Counted from the stretch's first letter, positions 19,001 through 30,032 are shown. The stretch: DNA of 64,000 bases from Monocercomonoides exilis (GCA_001643675.2 LSRY02000025.1:124001-188000); one strand, 5' to 3'. Notes: generated by a model from the letters alone, not told the origin. Made by a program: numbers and translations.

Positions 19001-22000
19001 TGTCACAAAGATCTGCTCTGAACGGTAAAAACGTATCAAAGAAAGAAGATTAACGTCTGTTTTTGTTGCATCCGTTCCGCGAAACGCTTGGTCATCGCTA
19101 AATGAAGACTGCGAATAATCCAAACTAAACAGTGCATTCGTAACTTGCTCGTTAATGTTGTTGCAAAAGATAAAGAAATCCTTTCCTTCTTTTGCATTAT
19201 TCATTGAGAAATTAATTGCTCTCATGTAAAAATTCAATTTAGGTGACTCCGTCTGAGAAGAAGGAGGTTTATTCGGAACACAATCAAGATACAATCCACC
19301 CCCTCTTCCATTATTTGATGAGGTGCTGCACTGTGTGAACGAGCATTCTTCGATCCTCAAAGAGCCATCTGGTGCTGGATGATTAAATAGAATCGCTCCA
19401 CCTGTGTCCGAAGATGAGGAGCAGGTGCTAAATTGTGTTCCATTAATAATACAGTTAATTGCTTCGAAGTTTGATTTAGGATTCGGAGAAATAACACATC
19501 CGCCCGCATTTTGACTGAGTCCAATATTCGTAAAATTGCTGTTTGTGACGCTGACAATGCATTGGTTGTTTGTACGACGATCATTCTCAACTGAAAATTG
19601 CGCATTTGAAGAAGAAATAGAAGCAGATGCAGAAGGAGCAGGCGAAAGAGCAATTAGCGGTGAATCTGAAAGTGTGATGCCATCAACTTTGAAGTTATCG
19701 ATCGTTCCAGACACAGCAGACGACGATATTGCAAGAATTGACGATTTCAAATTCTGACCGTTCAACTCACAGTTTATGATGCTCACTGATCCTTGGAGTG
19801 CATTTATGATGAGTGTATTGCATTCGCTTGAAAAAACAAAGTCGTCGTTGTTCAGAATGAGATTAGAAACAGGTACTGAAAGCTCAATTAATGAAGTATG
19901 ATATTCAAAAGAGGGAGGGATGTTCAATGAAACATACTCAAATGTGCATTTGACTTTCACATTTATAAGTCCCTTTGTACTTGTTCCGCCATTTGCAATA
20001 ATCAGTTTTTGCTTTGGTGGAACTGGATCGGCCTGTTGGCTAACGCCATTTCCAATGATCAAATGCTCAATTTCTTCGATGGCCAATTCTCCATCAATTT
20101 TCGCTCCTTCCATAACAAATACTTGCTTTTTTTCAGCACTTTCTATCTTTCCCAGTGCTTTTTGAACAGTTTTGCACGGATATGCTGTAAATCCACACAC
20201 AACAACATCCACCCCATCTTCTCCCACATATGGAACATCACCATAAGAATGGAAGAAATAAACAAGCGGAATCGCGTTGTCTTTATCGCTTCCATCAAAT
20301 CCTTTCATCGAATCAACGTTTTCAATTGAAATCTGCTTGGCAAATGGAAGAGTTTGCTCTGTGATGCTGTCTTTGAGCGCGGCAGAACTTGCAAACATAT
20401 CTTTTCCAAACGAAGCAACGTTGACTTTATCACCTTCACCAAAAGTTGGAGAACTGATGACAAAATTGTTGGAATTAGCTGCCAAATCGAGATAAATGCC
20501 TCCTCCATAACCAATCATCGTCGGTGGATATGCTGGAGCTTTGCATGACTTGAAAGAGCATGAACTAATTATCAATTTTGTGCTTGCAACTGGTCGAGCG
20601 TAAATGGCTCCTCCCTTTCCGTTTGAGACAAACGTTTCACATTCCTCAAACACGCAGTTGTTGACGGTGATTTCGGAGGTAAAGTCAGTTGCTTTCGATT
20701 CTTCAATTAAGATTGCGCCTCCATTTGCTGAAATCGCTCTGCATTGCTTGAAAGTGTTGTTATTAATTGTTAGACTCTTGCTGCTTGTGACTTTGATGAC
20801 TGAGCATTCGCTATTACTTTCATGAGACAAAGTGGCATTTTTAATCTCGCATTTTGTTTTGCCTTCAATCAGAATGATTTCGCTTGTCCCTTGATTTGTA
20901 GTGAAACTTCCTGTTAGAAAAGAAATGACTCCAGAAACACTCGATTCATCTGTTGTCCGATATGCAATGAAATGCTTTTCACTAGCCGGATACACATCAT
21001 CCATTGAAAGATTATCCACATTCAGACATCCCGCTCCTTCAACCACAATAACATCATAATTAATATTTGTGACAGATTGTGCCATCACAACGTGGCTATT
21101 CCGAAAAGACAGCGTTTGAGCTGAACAATCAAACAGAGATGCTCTTGAAGCATTCAAATTCTCAGGAATTGACAAAGTGATTTTGCTTATCGAAAAGTCC
21201 ATTGCAACCGAAAAGAAGCATTGCTTGCTGTTGCTGGCATCTGTGTCTGTTATACTCACAGTGCTCTCTCCTTTTGAGCTTTCAAGACTCAACTTCTTAT
21301 TTGAAGAACTCAGATGCAGCGGCTTATCAATAGAAGACAACGTTTTGACCTTCACAACAGAATTATCTGCTGTAAATGTATTGAATCTCAAGTTGAGAAT
21401 ATGATTGATTGTCTCGCAAGGTGCTTCAGAAAACCCACAGCCACTGAAATCTCCTCCATTTTCATTCCCCACAAATCCAGTGGAAGTGAAATTGCTCCAC
21501 AAATAGACAAGCAGCGGTATGTCCAAGTTCTCATTGGTTGTCGAGCGTTCTCTGCCCATCATTGCATTCAAATCTGTTGGCAGTGAGTCAAAAACGAACG
21601 ATGAAGAAGAAACAACACTTTTCAAGTTGCTTGCATCGACAAAGACAAAAGTCTCTTTTTCTCCTGTTTGTCCAGCAGTTTTCGTGAATGTTAGCTTTTC
21701 AATGTGTAACTGATTGTCAGTTGAAGTAGATGGATCGATTGAGTTATCTAATTGAAGATATAACGAAGCAGAGGCTGTGCCCGAAGATCCGCTGCACTTC
21801 GCAAATGATGAACTTTTCACAGAGAAAGCATTTCCTTGTGTCATTTTCACAAATCCCACTGTTCCTGTTGAGCTAGTTGATGAAATATCATTGAAAGTTG
21901 ATCCTTCAATTGACAGTGAATCGCATTCATTTGAGTTAATAAGTACATCACTTCCCAGAACAATAGAAGAAAATGTGGATCTGTCAATTTTCAGTACGGC

Positions 22001-24661
22001 CCCTGATGAAGCTTGAATAACACCTCCTTCTTGTGCTGAAGAAAAAGACATGCTTTGAATGCTCGTCTGCTGCAGAGAAAATATCCCTCCTGTCAAAACA
22101 GCAAGATTGACAACACAGCTCTTCTTTGTTTGAGCATTTGCCTCACCAAAATCGCAGCTGGAAACAGTTATCTGCCCTGCTGATTGAGTAAACAATGCTT
22201 TCACAGCAGATGGAGCGCCTTCACTTGGAAGATTAAAAATCAGGTTGTTATATGCGACAGAATCAGAAGCAGATGCCGTGTTGCATGTGAATTCAGAGTC
22301 AATAGCGACTTCAACAGAAGATTTTGAAGAAGAAGAAGAAGATTGAAAAGAAAATGATTTTTCGCTCAAATCAACAACTGCATTCACAGAAAGTTTAGAA
22401 ACAATTTTGATAATATTAACATTTTCGCTGAGGCGATTCATTGCCTTCAGAAGAGTTGAGCAAGGCCATTGAGAATAACCACACGCATCGTCTTCATTTT
22501 CATTGACACCTTCTGAAGAGTCAACATACACAGAATTGTCAGTAAGTGAAAAGAAAAACGGATACAGAGAGAATTCATCGCTTGTTCCAGAAGGAGGAGG
22601 AGGAGAAGTTACACTGCCATACAATGCATTCAGTGACATTTCAGATTTTGTTGTCTGACTCCAATCCCAATCAGCTACACAAGTCTTCAAATTTTCATAT
22701 AGAATATACACATCTGTCCCCTTTGCTGCTTTGTTATCTGAGAAAATCAGTTGAGTCAATTTGATAGCATTTGTACCGATTTCTGATGAACCTGTAAGTG
22801 ACAGATAGACAGCACCTCCTCTGCCATTCGCTTCTGATGCTTTGCAAGAAGAGAAAGTGGAGTTGTGAATCATCAAAAAGGGAGAAGAAGAAGATGATGA
22901 TGATGAAGATGGAATTGTGATAGAAAGTGCTCCTCCACTCAAAGAAGAGGAAGAAGAAATGGATGAAAATGTGCAACCTTCGATGGAAACAGAGTTAGCT
23001 GCACTGATTGCAATAAAAGGAGAATTCGATGCGTCATTTGAAACTTCTGTGCCTGCATTCAAAGACGAAGAAGATGATGGTGAAGTCATTGAATTTTTCA
23101 TTGCACCGCTTCCTGTTTGAATTGACACATCTTCAAACTTGCAATTTTTCATTGAAAAAATATGCGTTCCACTTTCACAGCAAATGAAAGACGATTTTTG
23201 GAGAATTTTCTCTGCAAAATTGAACTCAACGTTTGTCAGTGCAAGTTGTCCTGTTGTTGCTTTGACGAAAGCATTTGAGCTCCACTCTAATCCTGTAACA
23301 GAAACTGTGTTTAATGAAAGCTTTCCTCCATTTCCACCTTCGCCTTTGTCGAGAAGAGAAAACATGGCGTCGGAAAAAGTCGTCGAAGAAGCTGCAGTTT
23401 CAAAGTCGAAATTGCATGATTCAAATGAAAGTGATCCCAATGAAATCGAAGCAAAAGAAGATATTTGAGTTACGCTGGCTTCCCATTTAAATATTAAGTT
23501 TGAGAATACCAGCAACTTATTTGCATCTGCAGCATCATCGTTTGCAAGCGAGCCTGTTCCAGATATCTTCACACACACTGAAGAATTCGTTTCGGACGGG
23601 CAAATCTCTGCTTTTCTCCCGCAGATCTTCCATTCTTCAGTCAATTCAACTGAATGAATCACAAACACAATGTCATCCTCGCTCAAAGCAGAAACCGCAC
23701 CATTTAAAGTTTTCTTTGGGCTTTCCGCTGAGCCATCATATGCATCGTTTCCTGAAGCATTAACATAAATAGCAACGATGCATTCTTTTGATGAAGGGAT
23801 CTCAGAAACAGAGAATGAATTGTCAACAATAGTGCCGTTTTCGTCAGTAAATAAAATGCTTTTTGGTTCGTCTGTAACTCCTTTCAAGGAAGCAAAATTA
23901 TCGGGAGTGATAGGATATTTTTCTCTGTTCCAGTTTGTTACACATAAGCAGTGCCCTCCTTTATCAGAATTTGTTGAGCAGCTGTCAAATGTCAAGCATT
24001 TTAATATAAATTGGTTTTCGAATTCATTGTTTGCCTTAAAGAAAATTGCTCCTCCTTCTTTGTTGGAAGTGCATTCGGAGAACCGACACCCTGTAATTGT
24101 TAATTTTCCTTTTCCAATGCTTCCAGAAATCGCACCACCACTTCCTGTTGTTGATTTGCAATTGGTAAAATTGCACTTTGTAATATCAAGTGTAGAGCCA
24201 GCGAGTCCAATGTCAAAGTTTATTACAGAACCATCTGACTGCCTTGATGTTTCAGAAAATTGTGTGTTTTCAATTATAACTTCGCGAGTTCCTTTCAGTT
24301 CAATTACAGGCTTATCAGAATTCATAGTGATCGTATTAAATTTACAATCTTTTATTGTAATTTTTCCATTTTGTCCAAAAATAAATTTACCGTTGTGATT
24401 TATATTTGTCCATGAACAATTTTTAATCGTAAATGAATGTTGTTGATCCATAACTTCAACCAATACCCTTTTTCCACCAATATTTTCATAGTTTTTATTC
24501 TCAGCGCTCACTGTATTGCCAGTATCAGGTATAACTGGCCAATCAGTCCAATATTCGTTGTTTGCTCTTTTATGCCTCAAAAAATTCTGTAAACTAGCAT
24601 CGTTTAATTGTTCGGAGATAATTGTAATTGCAAAAACGAAAAAAAAGCAAATTATTCTCAT
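16094..24661 (-). CDS. Beta-helix surface receptor with C-terminal pseudokinase
   Basis: 2855 aa in one uninterrupted exon from the ATG at 24661. It begins with a signal peptide (MRIICFFFVFAITIISEQ). The ectodomain is made of right-handed beta-helix rungs (C-x-F-x-x-C, NGKGGAIY-type) in five modules that start near residues 297, 710, 1063, 1477 and 1883. Module starts read YV followed by a CG..PC.T-type motif, as in CGFSEAPCETI and CGFTAYPCKTV. A transmembrane helix lies at about 2507-2537 (MIACIVCAAFLVLFVIMTII). The cytoplasmic part has a kinase C-lobe with RWKAPEM (~2747), FTLGLTLYEMIAGEEP and DEPNDRPF (~2827). The glycine loop and VAIK lysine are not seen. The catalytic loop reads AANLCPFTIF in place of HRDLKPxNI, and DFG is replaced. 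It is therefore probably a catalytically dead receptor. The ligand is unknown. Confidence 0.85.
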   Translation of the reverse strand: MRIICFFFVFAITIISEQLNDASLQNFLRHKRANNEYWTDWPVIPDTGNTVSAENKNYENIGGKRVLVEVMDQQHSFTIKNCSWTNINHNGKFIFGQNGKITIKDCKFNTITMNSDKPVIELKGTREVIIENTQFSETSRQSDGSVINFDIGLAGSTLDITKCNFTNCKSTTGSGGAISGSIGKGKLTITGCRFSECTSNKEGGAIFFKANNEFENQFILKCLTFDSCSTNSDKGGHCLCVTNWNREKYPITPDNFASLKGVTDEPKSILFTDENGTIVDNSFSVSEIPSSKECIVAIYVNASGNDAYDGSAESPKKTLNGAVSALSEDDIVFVIHSVELTEEWKICGRKAEICPSETNSSVCVKISGTGSLANDDAADANKLLVFSNLIFKWEASVTQISSFASISLGSLSFESCNFDFETAASSTTFSDAMFSLLDKGEGGNGGKLSLNTVSVTGLEWSSNAFVKATTGQLALTNVEFNFAEKILQKSSFICCESGTHIFSMKNCKFEDVSIQTGSGAMKNSMTSPSSSSSLNAGTEVSNDASNSPFIAISAANSVSIEGCTFSSISSSSSLSGGALSITIPSSSSSSSSSPFLMIHNSTFSSCKASEANGRGGAVYLSLTGSSEIGTNAIKLTQLIFSDNKAAKGTDVYILYENLKTCVADWDWSQTTKSEMSLNALYGSVTSPPPPSGTSDEFSLYPFFFSLTDNSVYVDSSEGVNENEDDACGYSQWPCSTLLKAMNRLSENVNIIKIVSKLSVNAVVDLSEKSFSFQSSSSSSKSSVEVAIDSEFTCNTASASDSVAYNNLIFNLPSEGAPSAVKALFTQSAGQITVSSCDFGEANAQTKKSCVVNLAVLTGGIFSLQQTSIQSMSFSSAQEGGVIQASSGAVLKIDRSTFSSIVLGSDVLINSNECDSLSIEGSTFNDISSTSSTGTVGFVKMTQGNAFSVKSSSFAKCSGSSGTASASLYLQLDNSIDPSTSTDNQLHIEKLTFTKTAGQTGEKETFVFVDASNLKSVVSSSSFVFDSLPTDLNAMMGRERSTTNENLDIPLLVYLWSNFTSTGFVGNENGGDFSGCGFSEAPCETINHILNLRFNTFTADNSVVKVKTLSSIDKPLHLSSSNKKLSLESSKGESTVSITDTDASNSKQCFFSVAMDFSISKITLSIPENLNASRASLFDCSAQTLSFRNSHVVMAQSVTNINYDVIVVEGAGCLNVDNLSMDDVYPASEKHFIAYRTTDESSVSGVISFLTGSFTTNQGTSEIILIEGKTKCEIKNATLSHESNSECSVIKVTSSKSLTINNNTFKQCRAISANGGAILIEESKATDFTSEITVNNCVFEECETFVSNGKGGAIYARPVASTKLIISSCSFKSCKAPAYPPTMIGYGGGIYLDLAANSNNFVISSPTFGEGDKVNVASFGKDMFASSAALKDSITEQTLPFAKQISIENVDSMKGFDGSDKDNAIPLVYFFHSYGDVPYVGEDGVDVVVCGFTAYPCKTVQKALGKIESAEKKQVFVMEGAKIDGELAIEEIEHLIIGNGVSQQADPVPPKQKLIIANGGTSTKGLINVKVKCTFEYVSLNIPPSFEYHTSLIELSVPVSNLILNNDDFVFSSECNTLIINALQGSVSIINCELNGQNLKSSILAISSSAVSGTIDNFKVDGITLSDSPLIALSPAPSASASISSSNAQFSVENDRRTNNQCIVSVTNSNFTNIGLSQNAGGCVISPNPKSNFEAINCIINGTQFSTCSSSSDTGGAILFNHPAPDGSLRIEECSFTQCSTSSNNGRGGGLYLDCVPNKPPSSQTESPKLNFYMRAINFSMNNAKEGKDFFIFCNNINEQVTNALFSLDYSQSSFSDDQAFRGTDATKTDVNLLSLIRFYRSEQIFVTSSDSLDNNTCGSVKSPCQTVSEGVKHIDEGYARFLWILDEAEVGGEAVMDDLTVRSRLKENCRIILSKEYASTSADSSLIQTADDVVITLCDFAFGSAFQSKHVSVFNQINGTTSITQCSFTGEDETVAIHSALFSVQKGRLDILKTSISLLTVGGSLIRTGQEGNALLSNSTVSNINANNGILDGKQGNASLERVNITNCNSNTSVFAFSSQSCGSLLKVKISTIEIKDGAVILINADKNPDDISSHSSFSALQLPNEEAINHALTINTLTVEHVKRTTNGACVISASGESTLLSSSSSLSSPYSSLSASTPFTLQFTNCSFIDCYSPSTKGSIASFFSCPDIQLHDCLFDGSTVSAASAATISNKKNAKVNDDKHKRMTNAQLDDPEICTWQGSLLHLEQSNAVIEIATFANSAKGGLSITKSNATLSKSDFEGNKPNIPGFESVNRNIHCVGQESMLTVENVDGSGDESDAATSSLWILNEGCKLSGAAADRQSPFFIPSLKRATNRTVGDNREITVSGSLLIPCDLSFRIIYDHSSSSEIVNHEFSSFVSETEAIATVPEAEIAEKGDKSVMSVQLVFNEKNGGNPSYTTILMLQNLSKDDSSSLNDIISQSDAGGNSAWMIACIVCAAFLVLFVIMTIILIVFLRKFSTRSEEKILEMKEDIQNLEEKLSRTNKVKDSRFQNEEMPSTLLEGMTSQIPLLVEEELEELPPPPELEGFTGDESDSPEHLDQPFASTVESVKHSAVEQQIKMLSTKKPFRERQISDAQILHSIIHSVQGDLTLGTRSMDVVDEKETVLAVAKLFAHLLKTGDERVHVMAANLCPFTIFIKMREEGENEVLVMEEEIEDEMMKNAMKRWKAPEMSYGNANDTFDQEADGIEKSVVFTLGLTLYEMIAGEEPLSECNTEEAQEMIRDGVRPLTEGIEGEEMVELMEKMWADEPNDRPFLDEVITSLASLRQNREDDN

Positions 24662-24774
24662 TTTACAAAAGGGAAATGAGAATATCTTATTCTCAAAATA
24701 CTATCAAATTGAAATTATATTAGGGTATTGGATCATTTTATAAAATGTGGGTTGTATCAAAAAAAAAAGTATAT

Positions 24775-26244
24775 TTATGAATGAAAAGAGAATGAAAGAG
24801 ATTCATATGAAGTCCCTTCTTCGTATGAATTTTCCTCCTTTTCAGCAGTTTCATCGCTTTCTTGAAATCTTTTTGACAAAATCTGTGCAAGGAAAGCAAT
24901 TTCTTGTATTTTGTGAGAGGTCAAAACTTGAAGGATATCAACTGCATTCACAGCTTCAATAAGCACTAAAATAATGTTCTCTGGCCCATCATCTTCATCC
25001 TTAATGTTATCTTTGCCCAATTCATCCTCATCATCAGAAAATGGTGTTTTTACGGATTGCTCAGAAGAAGCAGAGCAAGTGTCTGTATCACTATCATTTT
25101 GGGGATTTTTGCCTTTTCTCAACTTATTTTTATATAAATAAAAAAAATAGAAAATTATAATGATTTTATGGGAAGATAATTAAAATCAAGAAATAAATAT
25201 TCAAATAATAATAATTATTATTATTGTAATAATAATAAATACTATACCTGATTAATTTCCTCATAATTCTTCATTTCATCTCCCTCTTCAACCCTTCCTC
25301 CTTTCCCTTCCTCCTCTTCCTTCTCTTTCCTTCTCTTCCTTCTCCCACAACATTCTCCTTCTCCATTCTCCTCTTCTCCATTCTCTTCTTCTTCATCTTC
25401 TTCCTCCTTTCCCCTTCTTCCCTTTCTCCTTCCCCTTTCTCTTCCTCTTCTTCTTCTCCTCCTCCTCCTCTCCTCATCCACCAAACCCACCATCACCACA
25501 AGGCACTCCAGCGCCGTCTTTAAATTCCCCATCTCAGTCGAATGCAGCGCATCACACACAAACTTCACCATGTTCATCGCCGCCAATCTCCGAACTGCGG
25601 AATAATTCTGCGCTGAGTTGCGGATTAACAGGAGGAGTTCTAATTGAAGAGTGAAGGGGGAAGAGGAGAAGAAGAGAGAGGAAGAAGAGGAAGAGGAAGA
25701 AGAGGAGGAAGAGGAAGAAGAAGAGGAGGAGGAGGAAGAAGAAGAGGGAGAGAGAAGAGGAGGAGGGGAAGGAGGGAGGGAAGAGAGGGAAGAAGAGGAA
25801 GATAATGATGATGAAGGTAAAGTGGAAGAGGAGGAGGAAGAAGATGAAGATGATGGAATAATAGAAGAAGCAGAAGAGGAAGAAGAAGAAGAATTAGATG
25901 AAGAAGAGGAAGACGAAGAGGAAGAGGAAGAAGAAGAAGAAGAACTAGAAGAAGAACTCGAATTCGAAGAAGACAAAATATTAGCCAGAGTCAAAAATAC
26001 ACCTTCATTGATGAGAAGGGGAAGAAAACGAGAAGAATTAGCAGCAGCAATGTTGGCTAAGATATGTGCAGATAAAATGACAGCGTCAGAGAAAGAGGAA
26101 GAGTGGAGGATGTGATGGAGGATGAGGAGGGTACCCGTGGAGAGAATGAACTGAGGAAGGAGAGGAGAGGAGGGAAGGAGAAAGAGAGAGAATGAGAATG
26201 AGAGAAAGAGAGAGAAAGAAAGGAGAGAGAGTGAGTGAGTGAGT

Positions 26245-26278
<34 letters not shown>

Positions 26279-29200
26279 GAAATAAATAGAAAGAAAGAAA
26301 TATGAATATGCAATCAGGAAATAAAAAAACAAATCTCCTCAGATTTTGGAAAAGTTTAAAAATATGAAAAAAAAACTCTTAATAAATCTAATGCAAAGAT
26401 GTTGATAATTCTTCTTTCTTTCGATTTTTTTTTCTTTTCTTTTCTTCTTTTGCTTCTTTTTCTCCTTCTTCATCACCTTCTTCCCTTTTTTTTTCTTTCT
26501 TTATCCTCTTCCCTCTCTTTCTTTCTTTCTTTCTTTCTCCTCCTTCCCCTTTTCTCTTCCTCTCTCTCTCTCTCACTCTCACTCTCTCTCCTCCTCTTCT
26601 CCTCTTCTCCCACACCTCCGTAGCTTCATCAGATGCATAGATGATGTGATCCACAATAGAAAGTGCATTGATAAGCACTTCGTGATGCTTAGACAGCATC
26701 AGCCGGTTAAGACGGGGAAATTTGCCGGACTGGAGAATTTTCTGTGGGAGAGAGAGAGAGAATGAGAGAGAGAGAGAGAGAATGAGAGAGAGAGAAAATA
26801 AATGTATAAATAAGGAAAAAAGGAAAAAAGGAAATAAGTGAATGAATAAATAAATAAATAAATAAATAAATAGATTTTACATAATTATTAACAAATAAAT
26901 TGAACAAAATCGAAAAAGAAATAGAAACGACAAAAAAATTTCAATATTTCTAACATTCAGACTAAAACCAAACTCACATCAACTTTTTTATCCAATTTCT
27001 CTCCATCTCACATTTTCATTATCTTCCTCTTCCTCTCTTCCTCTCTTCCTCTCTTCCTCTCTTCCTCTCTTCCTCTTCCTCTTCCTCTTCCTTCTTCTCT
27101 CTCTCTCTCTTTCTCTCTTTCTCTTTCTCTTTCTCTTTCTCTTTCTCTCCCCCACATACCAATCCAGCCATTCTGTTGTTCACCGTGATATAATTCATTG
27201 CAAACAATGCATATTTCAGTATTTCTTCGTCTTCTGCCTCCAAAAAGAAGGCTAATGCCTCCACAGCTTCTGTCAGAGCAATTTCTCCTTTCACTTGCGA
27301 GGAGAGGAGAGGGTCAGAGGAGGAAGAGGAAGAGGAAGAAGAGGAAGAGGAAGAGGAAGAGGAAGAGAAGAAGGAAGAAGAAGAAGAAGAAGAAGAAGAA
27401 GAAGAGGAAGATAAAATGGAGATAGAAATGGGGGAAGAGAGAAAGAGTGGTGAATCATTATCATCTAAATATGAAGGAAGAGGAGAAAAAGAAGAGGAGG
27501 AAGAGGAAGAAAGAGAAGAAGAGGAAGAAGAAGAAGATGATGATGATGATGATGAATCATCTAAAGAACCCATTCCAAGTGAAATAGCATTTGTATTTGA
27601 AGTGCTTGAAAGAAGAGAAGAGGAAGAGGAAGAGGAAGAAGAAAGAGAAGAAGAAGAAGAAGGAAATGAAGAATCGAAATGAGAAGGAAGAGGAAGAGGA
27701 GAAAGTGAATGTGAATGCGAATGTGAACGAAGAAGAGAATTCTGATGTGAAGAAGAATTTTCTTCAGTGAAATGGCTTGGAAGATGATGATGCTGATGAA
27801 AATGTTGATGAAATGGATGATGAAGAAGGTGATGATGATGATGATGATGGTTATGATGAAGATTTTGATGATAATTTCGATAGAAAGATATTTGTGAGTG
27901 CTTAAGAAAGTGAAATGGATGCAAAATATTGTCATTTTCGTGTTTATAGTTTTTTTCGGTTTTATTTGGAAGAATTTGAGAAGAAGAGGAAGAAGAAAGA
28001 GAAAGAGAATTTTCATTGGTTAAATTGGTGAATGGAAGAGAAAGTTGAGTAGAAGATGAATCTATGTGATTTGCATTGCTCATTTGATTGAGGTGATGAG
28101 AAGGGAGACGAGGAGGAAAGGAAGAAGAAGAAGAAGAGGAAGAAGAAATGGAAGAAGAAGAAAAAGAAGGTGAAGAAGAAGAGGATGAAGAAGAAGAAGA
28201 AGAATTGAATGAAGAATTCTTCGGAAGAGGAGGTGTAACAGCAATAGGCATCACATTCTGCTTCGAAAAGGAAGATGAATACGAATTTGGCTCATTTTCG
28301 TCTTTCGATTCATTTTTCTCTCTCTCACTTTCTCCTTCTTCTCCATCCATGCTCTTCTCTATATTTCTTTCTCTTCTTCCTTTCTTTTCCTTTCCTCTTC
28401 TTCTTCTGCTTCTTCTTTTCCCTCTTCCTTTTCCTCTTCCTCCTTTTTGTTCTGCTTCATCCTCCTCCATCTCTCCTTCCTCCTTCATTCTCCTTTCCTC
28501 CTCTTCCTCCTCCATTCCTCTTCCTTCTCCTTCTTCCTCTTCTTCTCCCTCTCCTTCTCCTTCCTCCTCCTCTTCTTCTTCTTCTTCCTCTCTCCCCCTC
28601 TCCCTCCTCACCACCTCTCTGTAGTGCCCTTCCACCTTCCTCCTCACCCTCCCTTCCTGGCAGCTCCCCACACACAAATACGCCACTGCCTTCAAACAGC
28701 TTCTTCTCACGCTGTCATTCAGTGTGCTGTTTAGCAGGCAGGCTACGAGAGAAGGACACACAGACGATCCGATGCAGAGCTGGCGCACGTTTGGGTTGTC
28801 GTAGAGGAGCGTGGAGAGGGTGAGGGCGACCTGGGGGGAGGGGGGTAAGGATGGATAGATAGATAGATGAATGCATGGATGGATGGGTGGGTGGGTGGAA
28901 GGAAGGAGAGGTGGAGGGAAGAGGGAAGAGGGAAGAGGAAAGAGGAAATGGAAGGGAATGTGAAAAGGATGGTGAAGAGGGAATAAAGAGGAAAAGGAAA
29001 TAGTGCGAGTTCAGAAGATGGAAGTTCCCAAATAGGAAATAAAAATTTTCATTAAAAAAGGATGTTGAAATTTTTATAGAAATTCTGAAATGTTCACACT
29101 GATTGAATGATGTCTTGATCATTCATCAAAATAAGACTCTCTGCATGCGTGAAAAAACCAGAGTATGCCACTTCTTCCTGACGATCTTTTTAATAACGAT

Positions 29201-29786
29201 AGTGAAAATAAAATAAAACAATTTATATTTTTAAAAATTGTGAATACCTAAAGAACTTAAGATGAAAAGAATATGTTGAATTGCAGTTGAAGACTTGACT
29301 TTACCCAGTAATTCAACAAGTGGATCAATGATGTTTGACTCAAAAAGCTTTGTCTTGATGGTGTCATTTAATTTATCTTTAAAAAATGTTTTGCATGAAG
29401 AAAAAGACAAAGATAAAATATATACATTTTGTTAAAAGAGTGACGAATTGCTGAAGAGATTGATAAACGATATTCATTGAATCCGTCTTAAGATTGTTGA
29501 TTGAAGATAGACCAACTTCGAGCTGAATATCACAAAAACAGATATTTTTGTGAAATTGAACAGATAATTATTTTTAAAGAAAACAAACATCACTTTTTTC
29601 TAAAGCAGTCAGAGTATCTCTGTTTCTTTGCCTTTTAACTTGTAATGATTCACTACGCGTCATAGACCTCAAACGAAATGCTTTTTCATGGCGACGCTTT
29701 TTTTGTCCATATAAATCCTTCTCGCTTGTATATTCACGGAATCTTGCACTTTCTCTATTTTGAAATAGTATCGAGTTCCGTTCCAT
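24775..29786 (-). CDS. KPNA: Importin alpha (karyopherin alpha), eight exons
   Basis: Nuclear-import adaptor: it binds nuclear localisation signals and, through its IBB domain, importin beta. My model joins 29786-29589, 29522-29426, 29376-29248, 29185-29100, 28830-27160, 26741-26616, 26150-25248 and 25122-24775. All junctions are GT-AG and in frame, giving 1185 aa. Exon 1 is an IBB domain (SARFREYTSEKDLYGQKKRR, LQVKRQRN). ARM repeats follow (FESNIIDPLVELLGK, QSVALTLSTLLYDNPNVRQL, SAHILANIAAANSSRFLPLL). The last exon has the family's C-terminal motif (IEAVNAVDILQVLTSHKIQE). Usual length is about 530 aa; the excess is poly-Ser, His-rich and Glu/Lys inserts, mainly in exons 5 and 7, placed between ARM repeats. 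Introns are 49-465 nt and the two longest are microsatellite-rich. The start is the first ATG before the IBB and lies 131 bp from the divergent U5 gene. Confidence 0.85.
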
Positions 29787-29890
29787 TCAAAACTAATCTA
29801 GCTTCTTCGATAATACGAAATATAAAAATTCTCAAATCATTTGATTGTGGTATTTAAGATCATCCCATGATTAGTGCCATTTTGAACAAG

Positions 29891-29898
29891 TATAAATA
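29891..29898 (+). promoter_or_regulatory. TATA-like box of the U5 snRNA gene
   Basis: TATAAATA lies about 26 bases upstream of the predicted U5 5' end, the spacing expected for a TATA element. The function is inferred. Confidence 0.5.
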
Positions 29899-29916
29899 CC
29901 AAGATTCATTTGTGAA

Positions 29917-30032
29917 AAATCACGCTGACTTCTAAATCGAACTTATCCTTCGCCTTTTACTAAAGATAACCGTGGAAGTCAGCTTAATTGTTATCTATAA
30001 TTTTTTGATGGTGACTGTCTTCAGTCACTTTT
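29917..30032 (+). ncRNA. U5: U5 spliceosomal snRNA
   Basis: The invariant U5 loop 1 is present as CGCCTTTTACTAAAG (29951-29965), closed by TTATC/GATAA. An outer stem pairs GCTGACTTC (29924-29932) with GAAGTCAGC (29975-29983). A consensus Sm site, ATAATTTTTTGA, lies at 29997-30008. A perfect 3' hairpin follows, GTGACTG-TCTT-CAGTCAC (30011-30028), then TTTT. Loop 1 holds the two exon ends during splicing in the U4/U6.U5 tri-snRNP. The 5' end is placed by analogy with other U5 RNAs and could be off by a few bases. The gene agrees with the introns found in its neighbours. Confidence 0.93.

Noticed and set aside
25651-28624. Plus-strand Glu-rich and Leu/Ser-rich ORFs opposite importin alpha
   Set aside because: They are shadows of microsatellite-coded poly-Ser and poly-Glu tracts on the other strand.
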